A program made the position numbers and the translations under genes. Below are positions 53,904 to 63,191 of a stretch of DNA of 64,000 nucleotides, one piece after another. Position 1 is the stretch's first letter, and each line of letters starts with the position of its first letter. The stretch comes from JAWKTM01 sp041399085. GTDB taxonomy: Bacteria > Planctomycetota > Planctomycetia > Pirellulales > Pirellulaceae. Below the pieces are notes generated by a model. It had not been told where the DNA came from, did not search any database, and saw only the letters and a list, made by a program, of their open reading frames with translations. The stretch lies in the NCBI GenBank assembly GCA_041399085.1, contig JAWKTM010000035.1:10005-74004 (forward strand), written 5' to 3'.

Positions 53904-55019
53904 ATGCCTCGTTCCAAATCCCACGAAATCAATACGGCCCACGCAGTCGATCGTCGTCAGTTTTTGGCCGCCGGAGCCATTGGCGCGGCGGCGACCATCG
54001 CGGCTCCGGCCATCGTGACAGCCAGCAAAACCGACACCAAAACGATTGTCGGCGAAGGCGACTATCGCTACGAAGTCGAACACGCTTGGCCGCAATTGCC
54101 CGACAAGTTCACTTGGCAGACGACGCACAACGTAGCGATCGATCGCGATGGAAACTTGTACGTAATTCACGAAGGGCAGGAGAACCAGAAGGATCATCCG
54201 TCGATCTTCGTGTTCGACGCCGAGGGGCGATATGTGCGTTCGTTCGGCAGCCAGTTTCAAGGTGGCGGCCACGGGTTGGAAGTGCGGCAGGAAGGGAACG
54301 ACCAGTTCCTGTACGTGTCGGCTTATCAGCAATTGAAGACGTTCGCCAAGCTGGATTTGAAGGGCGAAGTCGTTTGGCAAAAGTACGCTCCGATGCAGTC
54401 GGGGGTGTACGCCGACGGCGAAGACACGAAGCCGCAAAAGGTCTGGGGACGCGATCGTTTCATGCCGACGAACTTCGCGTTCTTGGACGACGGCGGGTTT
54501 CTGCTGGCCGACGGATACGGCTCGTATGTGATTCACCGTTATGACAAGGACGCGAATTGGCAGTCGTGTTTCGGCGGCGCGGGCAATGGGCAAGGCAAGT
54601 TCGCGACGCCGCATGGTTTGTGGATCGACCGCCGCCCCGGTCGCGAGCCGGCCGTGGTCGTGACCGATCGAGCTCACCACACGCTGCAATATCTGACGCT
54701 GGACGGTCAATATATGGAGACGATCGAGGGTTTTGGTCTGCCGGCCAACGCGGACACCTGGAACGATCTGTTGATGATCCCCGAGCTGCTCGGTCGCGTG
54801 ACGCTGCTGGACGCCAAGAACCGCGTGGTCGCGCGGCTGTGCGACGACGCGGACCGCGTAAAGGCGGACAAGGACCGGGCTTTGCGACGCACACCGGCCG
54901 ATTGGCAAGACGGCCGCTTCGTTCATCCGCACGATGCGTGCTTCGATGCGAACGGCAACATCTACGTAGCCGAGTGGGTCGCCACGGGCCGCGTCAGCCG
55001 ACTCAAGCGATTGGCGTAG
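53904..55019 (+). CDS. Tat-exported NHL-like six-bladed propeller protein
   Basis: A 371-residue protein with a Tat signal: HAVDRRQFLAAGAIGAAATI. The mature part has propeller repeats of NHL type: HNVAIDRDGNLYVIHEGQ, GKFATPHGLWIDRR and HPHDACFDANGNIYVAEWV. The function is unknown; NHL propellers often bind ligands or act as peptidases or lyases. The start at 53904 gives the normal signal; a start at 53844 is not supported. Confidence 0.85.
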   Translation: MPRSKSHEINTAHAVDRRQFLAAGAIGAAATIAAPAIVTASKTDTKTIVGEGDYRYEVEHAWPQLPDKFTWQTTHNVAIDRDGNLYVIHEGQENQKDHPSIFVFDAEGRYVRSFGSQFQGGGHGLEVRQEGNDQFLYVSAYQQLKTFAKLDLKGEVVWQKYAPMQSGVYADGEDTKPQKVWGRDRFMPTNFAFLDDGGFLLADGYGSYVIHRYDKDANWQSCFGGAGNGQGKFATPHGLWIDRRPGREPAVVVTDRAHHTLQYLTLDGQYMETIEGFGLPANADTWNDLLMIPELLGRVTLLDAKNRVVARLCDDADRVKADKDRALRRTPADWQDGRFVHPHDACFDANGNIYVAEWVATGRVSRLKRLA

Positions 55020-55055
55020 TGCAAATCGGCAGAAGAGCCCGCGCTCATGCCGTAA

Positions 55056-55123
55056 GACGACCGGCAGATGAGACTATACCGAAATACGAACACGACGCGC
55101 CAGCGAAGTGTGTCGGCGAATTC
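55056..55123. repeat. Left half of the palindromic element
   Basis: GACGACCGGCAGATGAGACT and the next 48 bases, up to TCGGCGAATTC, match 49240-49305 with only a few changes. The mirrored right arm of the 49-kb copy is missing here, so this is a truncated or partial copy. Confidence 0.85.
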
Positions 55124-55185
55124 TTACAAACATAGGAGCGGCAGTGCGCCAGCACTCCGGTTTCGGGCATCCATCCGTTGCCGCG

Positions 55186-55310
55186 TTACCGGGCAGCTCG
55201 CGCTGCTCCGCTACAGTTCGCCTGTGTCACCGGACAGCTCGCGCTGCTCCGCTTCAATTCAACCGCATTACCGGGCAGCTCGCGCTGCTCCGCTTCAATT
55301 CCAACTGCTC
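55186..55310. repeat. Three 41-bp tandem repeats
   Basis: ACCGGGCAGCTCGCGCTGCT, followed by CCGCT, starts at 55188, 55229 (ACCGGAC variant) and 55270, exactly 41 bases apart. Each copy contains the small hairpin GCAGC-TCGC-GCTGC. The period is not a multiple of three, so coding is unlikely. Confidence 0.85.
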
Positions 55311-55652
55311 CGCGCGAACCGCGTCTCGCTCGTCGAGTTGCACCGTCTTGAACATCTCGCTCGCGCCCGCCGTACCAAATTCTGACCACACGCCGACTGA
55401 TCGAGATACGACCGAGCCAACTTCGGCCGACTTGACTTTCGCCCGCTAGGCGCGAACGATCAAACTACGGTCGGCGATTGCCGGTCGCTCTTTTCTCAAC
55501 GCGGGTTCCGGGACGGAACAAAATCGCTCGTTTGTCGCCAACGAGTGCCATGAAGGCTGAATGGTGTTTGCCGTGCCAGGTGGGCTGACGAGGAGTCACG
55601 ACCAGCCCCGACACGGTCAATCGTTCGATCGCCGGAAATGGAGTACCGTCCG

Positions 55653-56801
55653 ATGCAACGCCCCGCGGTTGCCGCTTTGCTGTTCGCGTTTGTCGCTTCG
55701 CCGCTCGCCTCGTTCGCACTGCCGTCGCTGTCGTCGGCCGATCCGCCACGCGTTTCGTTCGACGTCACGGAATTGGTGGAATGTCACGAAGTGACGCCGC
55801 CGGAATTTGCCGCCGTGCATCCCAACGAACGGCTAGTGGACGCCGTGATTCGCGTGTCGTCGATCTTCGGCGGCGGGAATCCCGACGATTTGGTCGAATT
55901 CCAATACCAATTGGAAAGCGTCGAGCAGACGGCGTTGATCGTGGATTACGACCCGAAAACGGAACTGGCCAGCGACATCGCGGGCAACATCACGATCGAA
56001 CGCAAGGAGGAAGGCACGAAGGGAATCGGACTGTCGCTGTCCGGTTCGCACGAAGCCTTGGCCAAGATCAACGGCTCGGCGGACTTCACCAAGAAGACGC
56101 TGGAGAGCGTTCGCTATGAACAGTTGCCCAAGCTTCAGCCGGTGTCGTCCAGCGGAACGTTGCAGCGCGGCTACGGCGTGTATTTCAAGCTGAAAGCCAC
56201 CGATCGCACGTGGCTGGAGGGCGAGAAGCTGTTTCGGCTGACGTTGCGAGTGCCGGTGTCTTGGCGGGCCGATTATTTGCGGATCACGGGCCAAGCGATC
56301 GGAGTAAAGCGGGGGCTCGTGCGGCAATTGGATGAACGCGTGGTTTGCGGCCGAGTCGATTCGCTGGTGACGATGCACTTAGTGGGCGACGTGGAAGCTC
56401 GTCGGGCCGCGGATTGGATGATTGATCGCCGCCGGCAGTTGGTTTCGGCGGCCAGCCAACAACATTCGGACATCGACCGCCGACGCTATCCGACCGTGTT
56501 TCACAAAGTCGGCGCGGCCTTCGACGTGGTCGATCCGGCGATTGCCAGCGATTGGTTGCCTCGGCTGCTGAACACGCCGGCCGGACATTTCCACTCGGCT
56601 TTGCCTAATCGTTTGCCGGTCGATGTTCGTGTGGCCGCGTTGGACTATTTGGAAGCCAAGAACGATCTGCATCAACTGGCGTTGGCTCGGCATGTCGTGG
56701 CGAAGCCGGTCGCGCCGGCTGAGTCGGCGGGAGACAAGTTCACTTCCGCCGCCAGCGTATCGGCAAACGCGGAGACGGCCAGCGTCGCGGTCAGCCAGTA
56801 A
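55653..56801 (+). CDS. Secreted protein, unknown
   Basis: A 382-residue protein with a signal peptide (MQRPAVAALLFAFVASPLAS). The mature part has many beta-prone segments (PPRVSFDVTELVECHEVTPP, VSSSGTLQRGYGVYFKLKAT, LFRLTLRVPVSWRADYLRIT). No named family is recognised. The ATG at 55653 with GGAG upstream is preferred over 55638. The composition fits the other planctomycete exported proteins around it. Confidence 0.7.
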   Translation: MQRPAVAALLFAFVASPLASFALPSLSSADPPRVSFDVTELVECHEVTPPEFAAVHPNERLVDAVIRVSSIFGGGNPDDLVEFQYQLESVEQTALIVDYDPKTELASDIAGNITIERKEEGTKGIGLSLSGSHEALAKINGSADFTKKTLESVRYEQLPKLQPVSSSGTLQRGYGVYFKLKATDRTWLEGEKLFRLTLRVPVSWRADYLRITGQAIGVKRGLVRQLDERVVCGRVDSLVTMHLVGDVEARRAADWMIDRRRQLVSAASQQHSDIDRRRYPTVFHKVGAAFDVVDPAIASDWLPRLLNTPAGHFHSALPNRLPVDVRVAALDYLEAKNDLHQLALARHVVAKPVAPAESAGDKFTSAASVSANAETASVAVSQ

Positions 56802-56957
56802 CGGCCGCGTCTCGCAGGTAGCAACCTCGGATCTGTCGTGACGCCCGAACTCGCGGCCCACACGAATGTTGCTCTCACTTTCGCAGCCGCTTAAGATATC
56901 GACTCGCGTTGATGGATCGCGTCGAATCATTCAAGCTGCCTGCGAAAGGGAACCGGC

Positions 56958-58378
56958 ATGACGGCCCGCCTTGCGAATCAGACGTTTGCCAACCGCCGAT
57001 CATTCTTAGTGGCCTCAGGCGTCGGATTCGCCGGATTGGCTTTTGGCCGCCCCGGAATGGCCGCGCCGGAAACGGTTGTCTCGCCCAGTAAGCCGGCCAA
57101 GTCCACGATTCTGTTCTTCTTGTGCGGCGGCGCATCGCATCTGGACATGTGGGATTTGAAGTCGAACGCGCCGGACGATTATCGCGGCCCGTTTCAACCC
57201 ATCGCGACTTCGGCGGCCGGCGTGCAAATCAGCGAACATTTGCCGATGTTGGCCAAGCAGGCTCATCATTTGGCGATCGTCCGCTCGGTGCGAGGCACGG
57301 TGAACACGAACGATCATCACGCCGGTTATTACTACAACTTGACCGGCCATGCTCCCGATCCGACGTTCGTTTCGCTGGGTAATAATCGGACGCCGTTTCC
57401 CGACGACTGGCCGTTCATGGGATCCGTCGTCGCGGCCAAGCGTCCGGCTCATCCCGAACTGCCGAACGCCATCACATTGCCCCACAAACCGAGCCGCTTG
57501 CCGTACACGCGTCCGGGCCAATTCGCCGCTCGATTGGGCGTCGAGCACGATCCGTTGTACGTCGATGGCAGCGTCGATGAGCCGCCAAGTTCGTCGCTCC
57601 GGCCTTGTCGCTGGACGGCGATACCACGGCCCAGCGGCTGCTCGACAAAAGGATCTACTGCGGACGATCAACACCGCACGAGGCGAGTTCGAGCAGTTCG
57701 GCATCACGCAAACTTGGCGGCAGCAACAGGAGCGAGCCGTTTCTTTTGTTGTTAACGGCCGGTACGACCAAGGCGTTTAACGTGGCCGACGAGCCGGGTG
57801 AAGCGCGCGAGCGATACGGTGAGACAGTCAACGGAATGAGCCTGCTGCTCGCGCGGCGATTGGCCGTTAAGCCGGCGTGCCGTTCATCACGGTGTTTTGG
57901 AAAGAGAATCAGCAGTTGGCCAAGAAATGTCGCAAGCGCCGGCGGCTGGGATACGCACGGCAATAACTTCAATTGCTTGAAGGAAGGTTTGCTGCCCGAG
58001 TTCGATCGCGCGTTCTCGGCATTGATCGAGGATTTGCACGACCGCGGGATGCTGGACGAGACGCTGTTGTTGGTCAACAGTGAGATGGGACGCAAACCCA
58101 AGATTGGCGACCCGCGATCCGGCGGCGTCAGCGGCGCGGGGCGAGATCACTGGACACATTGTTTGAGCGTGGTGATGGCAGGCGGCGGAATTCGCGGCGG
58201 TCAGACTTACGGCTCGACGGACCGCTTAGGCGAATACCCGGCCGATCTGCCCGTCACTCCGGCCGACATCGCCAAAACCGTTTATCGCTCGATGGGCGTC
58301 AACAACTTGGAAGCCTACGACCGCGAAAACCGCCCGTATAACTTGTTGGCCGAAGGCGAAGCGCTGCCGTTGTTTTGA
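56958..58378 (+). CDS. DUF1501 family exported protein, frame interrupted
   Basis: The N-terminal part is intact: signal with NRRSFLVASGVGFAGLAFGR and DUF1501 motifs ILFFLCGGASHLDMWDLKS, TNDHHAGYYYNLTGHAP and PHKPSRLPYTRPGQF. Between 57590 and 57940 the frame changes about five times; KFVAPALSLDGDTTAQRLLD, LLRTINTARGEFEQFGITQT, LLTAGTTKAFNVADE, AGVPFITVFWKENQQLAKKC and SAGGWDTHGNNF are recovered only by switching frames. From there to the stop the family pattern is complete (LLVNSEMGRKPK, GRDHWTHCLSVVMAGGGI). Confidence 0.8.
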
Positions 58379-58393
58379 TCGAGCGGGCTCGAT
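58378..58393 (+). terminator. Weak possible terminator hairpin
   Basis: ATCGAG-CGGG-CTCGAT overlaps the DUF1501 stop codon and is followed only by TTACCG. The stem is short and the T-run is poor, so this is a low-confidence call. Confidence 0.25.
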
Positions 58394-58416
58394 TTACCGT
58401 GCGACAACCAACTGGT

Positions 58417-58770
58417 TCAAAACGCCTTCAACGCCTCAGCTTCGGTCTCGCGGATGTCGAACATTCGGACTAGTCGCGTGATGACGAAGACTTCGTGAAT
58501 CTCGGGGCGCAGGTTGCAGATCTTCCAGCGACCGCCCGCCGAGCGAACTTTGCGATCCAGTACGACGAGCATGTTCAGCGCCGCGCTGGACAGGAATTCA
58601 ACGCCCACGAAGTTCAACAGCAAACTGCGGCGGCCATCGACTTCCACCAAATGCAGCAACTCGTTGCCAAGCTGCTGGATCTTGTCGGCGTCGATGATCT
58701 TGCGGTCGACAAAACGGACGATCGTCACCTCGCCGACTTCCGAAATCACGATTCGTTCAAAATTGGCCAT
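58417..58770 (-). CDS. STAS-domain protein
   Basis: A 117-residue STAS protein: VTIVRFVDRKIIDADKIQQL, SLLLNFVGVEFLSSAALNML with the serine pair, and WKICNLRPEIHEVFVITRLV. This is the anti-sigma antagonist fold. It is convergent with the DUF1501 gene. The partner anti-sigma factor is not in the window. Confidence 0.85.
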   Translation of the reverse strand: MANFERIVISEVGEVTIVRFVDRKIIDADKIQQLGNELLHLVEVDGRRSLLLNFVGVEFLSSAALNMLVVLDRKVRSAGGRWKICNLRPEIHEVFVITRLVRMFDIRETEAEALKAF

Positions 58771-59252
58771 GAAACGTCCCACGAGCGCGGACCGACGGGC
58801 GGCGGCGGTAAAGGGATGAGAAGAAACAAGCGGGGATGAAAGGCGGGAATGGTCGTGAGAATTCGGCCGGTTTGGCCCGTCCGCAAGCCTCGAAAACCAC
58901 TCGATCCAGACTAGTTTGACTGGACGGTATTGGCAACGGCCAACGGCATCCGTTGAACGGTGTCGGATATCGAACAGTGCCAGATGAATGGACGCAAGTT
59001 GTCCGCCGTTAGTTCACGAATGGATCGGTTGCCGAAACGACACGCGTTTCGTTTTGGAAACAAGCGTCGACTATTTGCATCTTGAGTTGCTTGCTTGCCG
59101 TTCGACTCGCATCCGAAACTCTTCAGCAAGTCCCTGCTGATTCACGGTTTACGTGCCTCAGCTCACTCAAGCACGGCAAATTGGCCCTCGCTTCGCTTTA
59201 GGTCCAAGCACACTTGGCACGACCGACAGCAAGTTCCTTGGGGCACAAGTTC
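58771..59252. other. Intergenic stretch, nothing recognised
   Basis: About 480 bases between the STAS gene start and the small secreted protein. A 72-residue frame at 58911-59129 on the minus strand has no ribosome site or family features and is not called. No clear repeat was seen. Confidence 0.5.
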
Positions 59253-59672
59253 ATGACTCACACTCGCACGATTCTTTTCGCCGTCGCCACGATCCTCAGC
59301 CTCGCTCCAGCGGTGGCCGCAGCCGAAACGGTTACTTCCACGACCTTGGTCCGGGTGACGAGCCGAGATGGCGGGATCGTGGCAGGCACGATCGACGCAC
59401 GGTCGAACGGCGACACGCTGTACGTTCGATGCGAAGGGAGTTCGACGGTGTTGCTGCGGCCGGTTGCCTGGACCGCGATCGACTCGTTAAAGACCGGGGC
59501 GACTCGCCTGAGCAGCGATCGGCTGCGACAGGCGGTTATCCGAGGTGAATTTCTACGCCCAGGAAACAATCGAACGGTCAGCGAAGCTTCGCGAAAAGCA
59601 GACATCATGCTTGAGCCAAGCCGCACGATGGCCCAGGAAGCTCGCTATCTGCTGGGTTTCGACGCCGAGTAG
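59253..59672 (+). CDS. Small secreted protein
   Basis: A 139-residue protein with a signal peptide: MTHTRTILFAVATILSLAPA then VAAAE. The mature part (TSTTLVRVTSRDGGIVAGTI) is beta-rich, without a family I can name. The ATG at 59253 is preferred. Downstream genes are convergent. Confidence 0.6.
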   Translation: MTHTRTILFAVATILSLAPAVAAAETVTSTTLVRVTSRDGGIVAGTIDARSNGDTLYVRCEGSSTVLLRPVAWTAIDSLKTGATRLSSDRLRQAVIRGEFLRPGNNRTVSEASRKADIMLEPSRTMAQEARYLLGFDAE

Positions 59673-59717
59673 CGGCTCGAGTGCGATTGCGGCTCGAACG
59701 CTCGCGGCAAACCGGCT

Positions 59718-60011
59718 TTAATCGCCCGACTTGGGCATCGCGAGGCTGTGCAGGACGAGAACAGCTCCCGTGGATAACAACGCCCAACCCAACCATTTCG
59801 GCGGCGTCAAAGATTTGCGAGGCGGCGGAGCGACGGCGCTGTACAGAGCCGGGAAGATGTTCGTCGACGCAACTTCCGATTGCCGCATATGTTTGGCCAG
59901 CACCTGCGTCGTCTGCTCGTTCAGCACGTAGGTTTGCACCATCCGTAGCTGAATCCCAAGGAACAGCACGATGATGCCTGCCATAAAGACTTGATTTCGT
60001 TTGATGTCCAC
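59718..60011 (-). CDS. Small two-helix membrane protein
   Basis: A 97-residue protein, starting with GTG at 60011 behind GGAAAGG. Two membrane helices are visible: VFMAGIIVLFLGIQLRMVQT (about 8-26) and WLGWALLSTGAVLVLHSLAM (about 73-92). The loop between them is polar and Pro-rich. The frame extends upstream to 60113, but that part reads like intergenic sequence. Function unknown. Confidence 0.6.
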   Translation of the reverse strand: MDIKRNQVFMAGIIVLFLGIQLRMVQTYVLNEQTTQVLAKHMRQSEVASTNIFPALYSAVAPPPRKSLTPPKWLGWALLSTGAVLVLHSLAMPKSGD

Positions 60012-60293
60012 CGTTGCATCCTTTCCGAAGGACTCGACATCATGGGGCCTGTGTCGCCAATCGGCGCAGCCAAACGCCGGAGAGAGCGCTCCGTCTGTTT
60101 CATCGTTCCGCATGCGTCTCGAGCCTCATATGCACCGGAAAATGATCGGTTGCAGCGAATGCTGGGAAAGCGACGCCGGTGCCGAATCTGTGGAGCGGCT
60201 CGGCGGAACCGTAACTTGGCCGTTGCAACGACCGCGCGGGTGCCGTAAGATGAAACGAGCGTTAATGAGATAGAGTCTCATTCTATTTAGGTT
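60012..60293. other. Upstream region of the feo operon
   Basis: About 280 bases between the divergent membrane-protein gene and feoA. The only clear signal is the palindrome at 60264-60282. The remainder contains no recognised gene. Confidence 0.5.
60264..60282. promoter_or_regulatory. 19-bp perfect palindrome upstream of feoA
   Basis: AATGAGA-TAGAG-TCTCATT has seven perfectly mirrored bases on either side of a five-base centre, ending 11 bases before the feoA GTG. Position and symmetry fit an operator for an iron repressor (Fur- or DtxR-like). It is not a textbook Fur box. Confidence 0.65.
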
Positions 60294-60539
60294 GTGCCGC
60301 CCGTGCATGATTTGCTGCCTCTTCATCTGCTGTCGCCCGGTCAGATTGCGGAAGTCTCGCAATTGATGGGGTCGACCGAACACGTCCGGCGTCTCGAAGA
60401 AATGGGACTACGGCGCGGGGCCGAACTAGAGATGGTTCAGCCCGGTACGCCATGCATCGTTCGCGTGGGCGGCCACAAGCTCTGCTTTCGCGAAAGCGAA
60501 ACGCTCAGCGTACTCGTGCGAGCCGTACAAGTAGCATGA
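60294..60539 (+). CDS. feoA: FeoA-like protein (first copy)
   Basis: An 81-residue SH3-like FeoA protein. The family pattern is in LSPGQIAEVSQLMGSTEHVR, RLEEMGLRRGAELEMVQPG and PCIVRVGGHKLCFRESETL. It would act with FeoB in ferrous iron import on the cytosolic side. GTG start; a second GTG at 60303 is possible. It overlaps the second feoA-like gene by 4 bases. Confidence 0.88.
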   Translation: MPPVHDLLPLHLLSPGQIAEVSQLMGSTEHVRRLEEMGLRRGAELEMVQPGTPCIVRVGGHKLCFRESETLSVLVRAVQVA

Positions 60540-60772
60540 AGACGATCGCCGAAATGCAAATTGGGCACCGTGGTCGTGTCGCCCAAGTGGACGGAAACGA
60601 TTCGCTGGCGGCTCGGATCATGGAGATGGGGCTGGTCCCCGGAACCGAAGTGGAAATGATCGGCGTCGCGCCGCTGGGCGATCCGCTGGAATTGCTGATC
60701 CGCGGATATCGGCTCAGCTTGCGTCGCTCGGAAGCCAAACGCGTCGCCTTGGAAGATGACTCGTCGAATTGA
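60536..60772 (+). CDS. feoA: FeoA-like protein (second copy)
   Basis: A 78-residue FeoA protein: MKTIAEMQIGHRGRVAQVDG, ARIMEMGLVPGTEVEMIGVA and DPLELLIRGYRLSLRRSEAK. It is translationally coupled to the first copy. Tandem FeoA genes upstream of FeoB are known in several phyla. Confidence 0.9.
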   Translation: MKTIAEMQIGHRGRVAQVDGNDSLAARIMEMGLVPGTEVEMIGVAPLGDPLELLIRGYRLSLRRSEAKRVALEDDSSN

Positions 60773-60836
60773 CGCCCTGCCTGCCTCGCCGCACTCGCCC
60801 GCCTCACGCCTTCCAACTTCTCACCCACCGGCCAGC

Positions 60837-63150
60837 ATGACAACGGCGTCCACACTCCCTCAAACCATTACCGTCGCCTTGCTGGGCAATCCGAATACTG
60901 GCAAGTCGACGCTGTTCAACGCGTTGTCGGGCGTACATCAACGCGTCGGCAATTATCCAGGCGTCACGGTCGAGAAAAAGGTAGGCCGCCTGCGTCACGA
61001 AGGCCACGATTTTCAGCTTGTCGATCTGCCGGGAACGTATAGCCTGGCGCCCCGATCACCGGACGAAATGGTCACGGTCGACGTGTTGCTCGGACGCCGC
61101 GGCGATGTGCCGCCGCCAGACGTTGTGCTGTGCATCGTCGACGCCAGCAACTTGCAGCGCAATCTGTATCTGGTCAGCCAAGCGCTCGAGATGGGGCGGC
61201 CGACCGTGCTGGCGTTGAACATGGGCGACGTCGCTCGCGAACGAGGCATCACGATCGACGCGGCGGCTTTGAGCCAACGACTTGGCTTGCCGGTCGTCGA
61301 AATCCAAGCCAATCGCAAACGGGGATTGGCCGAGCTGAAACACGAACTGCTGCTGGCCGTCGAACAGAAGTTTCAGCCGCCGGAAAGTCCGTTTCCCGAA
61401 GCGTTTCGTGACGAAGTCCAGCGGCTGAGTGAACACATCAACTCGACATCTTCACCGTCCGCCGACGGGCCAGCGGAAACGCCCCGGTATTTGGTCGAGC
61501 GACTGCTGCTCGACACGGGCGGCTATCTGGAACATTCGCCGTGGGTCACGCGTTCGCCCGGCTTGTTGGCTGAAGTGAAGTCGGCTCGCGAACGCTTGAC
61601 GGTCGCCGGCGCGCCGGTTCCGGCCGTCGAGGCGATGAGCCGCTACGGTTGGGTGTCGCAGGTTTTGGATGGCGTCGTCACCAGTTCAGGCGAACGGCGA
61701 GTGACGTTGTCCGACCGTATCGACCGCGTGCTGACGCATCGGCTGTGGGGCAGCGTCGTGTTCTGTTTGCTGATGGTCGTGATCTTTCAAGCCATCTTTT
61801 CCGGCGCGACGGGAGCGATGGATGCCATCGAGTGGATCGTCGAGCAGTGCGGCGAATGGGTTGGCGGTCGCATGGCCGAAGGAACGCTGCGTTCCTTGAT
61901 TGTCGAAGGCGTGATAGGCGGCGTCGGAGGCGTCATCGTGTTCCTGCCGCAGATTCTGATTCTGTTCTTCTTCATCGCGGTGCTGGAAGACTGCGGCTAT
62001 ATGGCCCGAGCGGCCTATTTGATGGACCGGCTGATGTCGCGCGTGGGCTTGAGCGGCAAGTCGTTCATTCCGCTGCTGTCGTCGTTTGCCTGTGCGATTC
62101 CCGGCATCATGTCGACGCGTGTGATCGAAAATCGACGGGACCGGCTGGTCACGATTCTGATCGCGCCGCTGATGAGTTGTAGCGCTCGGTTGCCGGTTTA
62201 CACACTGTTGATCGGTGCGTTCATCCCGGCGCGAAGTGTGTTGGGCGGTTGGCTGGGGCTGCAAGGTTTGACGATGTTCGGCGCCTACTTCGTCGGAATT
62301 TTTCGCGGCGATCGTGGTGGCGTTGGTGTTGAAAAGAAAACGGTGCTCAAAGGAAAACGCCGCCGTTCGTGATGGAGTACCGAGCTACAAGTTTCCCTCG
62401 CCCCGGACCGTGCTGCTGCGAATCGTCGATCGAGGCTGGGCCTTCGTGCGGCGAGCCGGGACGTTGATTCTGGCGGTGTCCGTGTTGGTTTGGGCGGCGG
62501 CTTACTTCCCGCGCGATCCGAACATCGAACAGCAAGTGCGCGACAAGTACGCGGCCGAAGTCGAATCGCTGGAGTCGTCACTGGCCAGGCTATTCCCCGA
62601 AGAAGAACGGCGGTCGACGTGGACGAAGCGACGGGCGAGCCACGCCGCTGACCGAAGCCGCTCGGCGTCAGCTTGAGTTCGACGCGCTAGCCGCATCGAT
62701 CGATCGCGAAGTAGCGGGCGAGAACCTCCGTCACAGCTATCTCGGCCAAGCCGGACGTTGGATCGAGCCGGTCGTGCGGCCGCTGGGTTGGGATTGGCGA
62801 ATCGGATGTGCCGTGATCGCTTCGTTCCCGGCTCGCTTGAAGTGGTGATCGGAGCGATGGGCGTGATCTACAACCTGGGCGACGAACAGGACGAAGAATC
62901 CGAGCCGCTGCGCGAACGGCTTCGCGAAGTGACTTGGGACGGAACGGACCGCCCGGTCTACAACGTGCCGGTGGCTCTCTCGATTCTGGTGTTCTTCGCT
63001 CTGTGTGCTCAATGCGCGGCGACACTCGTCATCATCCGTCGCGAAACGAACAGTTGGCGTTGGCCCACGTTCACGTTCTTCTACATGACCGGCCTGGCTT
63101 ATGTGGCGGCGTTATTGACGTATCAAATCGGAATGGCGATCGTTTCGTAG
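60837..63150 (+). CDS. feoB: Ferrous iron transporter FeoB, frame interrupted
   Basis: The N-terminal G domain is complete: TVALLGNPNTGKSTLFNALS (G1), VDLPGTYSLAPRSPDE (G3), LALNMGD (G4). The membrane part begins about residue 300 with SVVFCLLMVVIFQAIFSG and continues through GVIVFLPQILILFFFIAVLE, SFACAIPGIMSTRVIENRR and LMSCSARLPVYTLLIGAFIP. From about 62297 (an extra T in a T-run) the frame changes about five times up to 62850. Pieces PSYKFPSPRTVLLRIVDRGW, PLTEAARRQLEFDALAASID and VVIGAMGVIYNLGDEQDEE are in different frames. The last helix WPTFTFFYMTGLAYVAALLT ends at 63150. It would import Fe2+ across the inner membrane. Confidence 0.85.
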
Positions 63151-63191
63151 CTCGCCATTTTTGACACGACACATTCCGGCCGGAGCGCACC

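Larger units (their letters stand above)
55020..55652. other. Long intergenic stretch with repeats
   Basis: About 630 bases with two repeat types (55056-55123 and 55186-55310). A longer plus-strand frame across it is produced by the repeats and does not look coding. Beyond that, nothing was recognised. Confidence 0.6.

Noticed and set aside
58911..59129. 72-residue minus-strand frame
   Set aside because: No ribosome site, no signal or domain, and it lies in a noncoding stretch.
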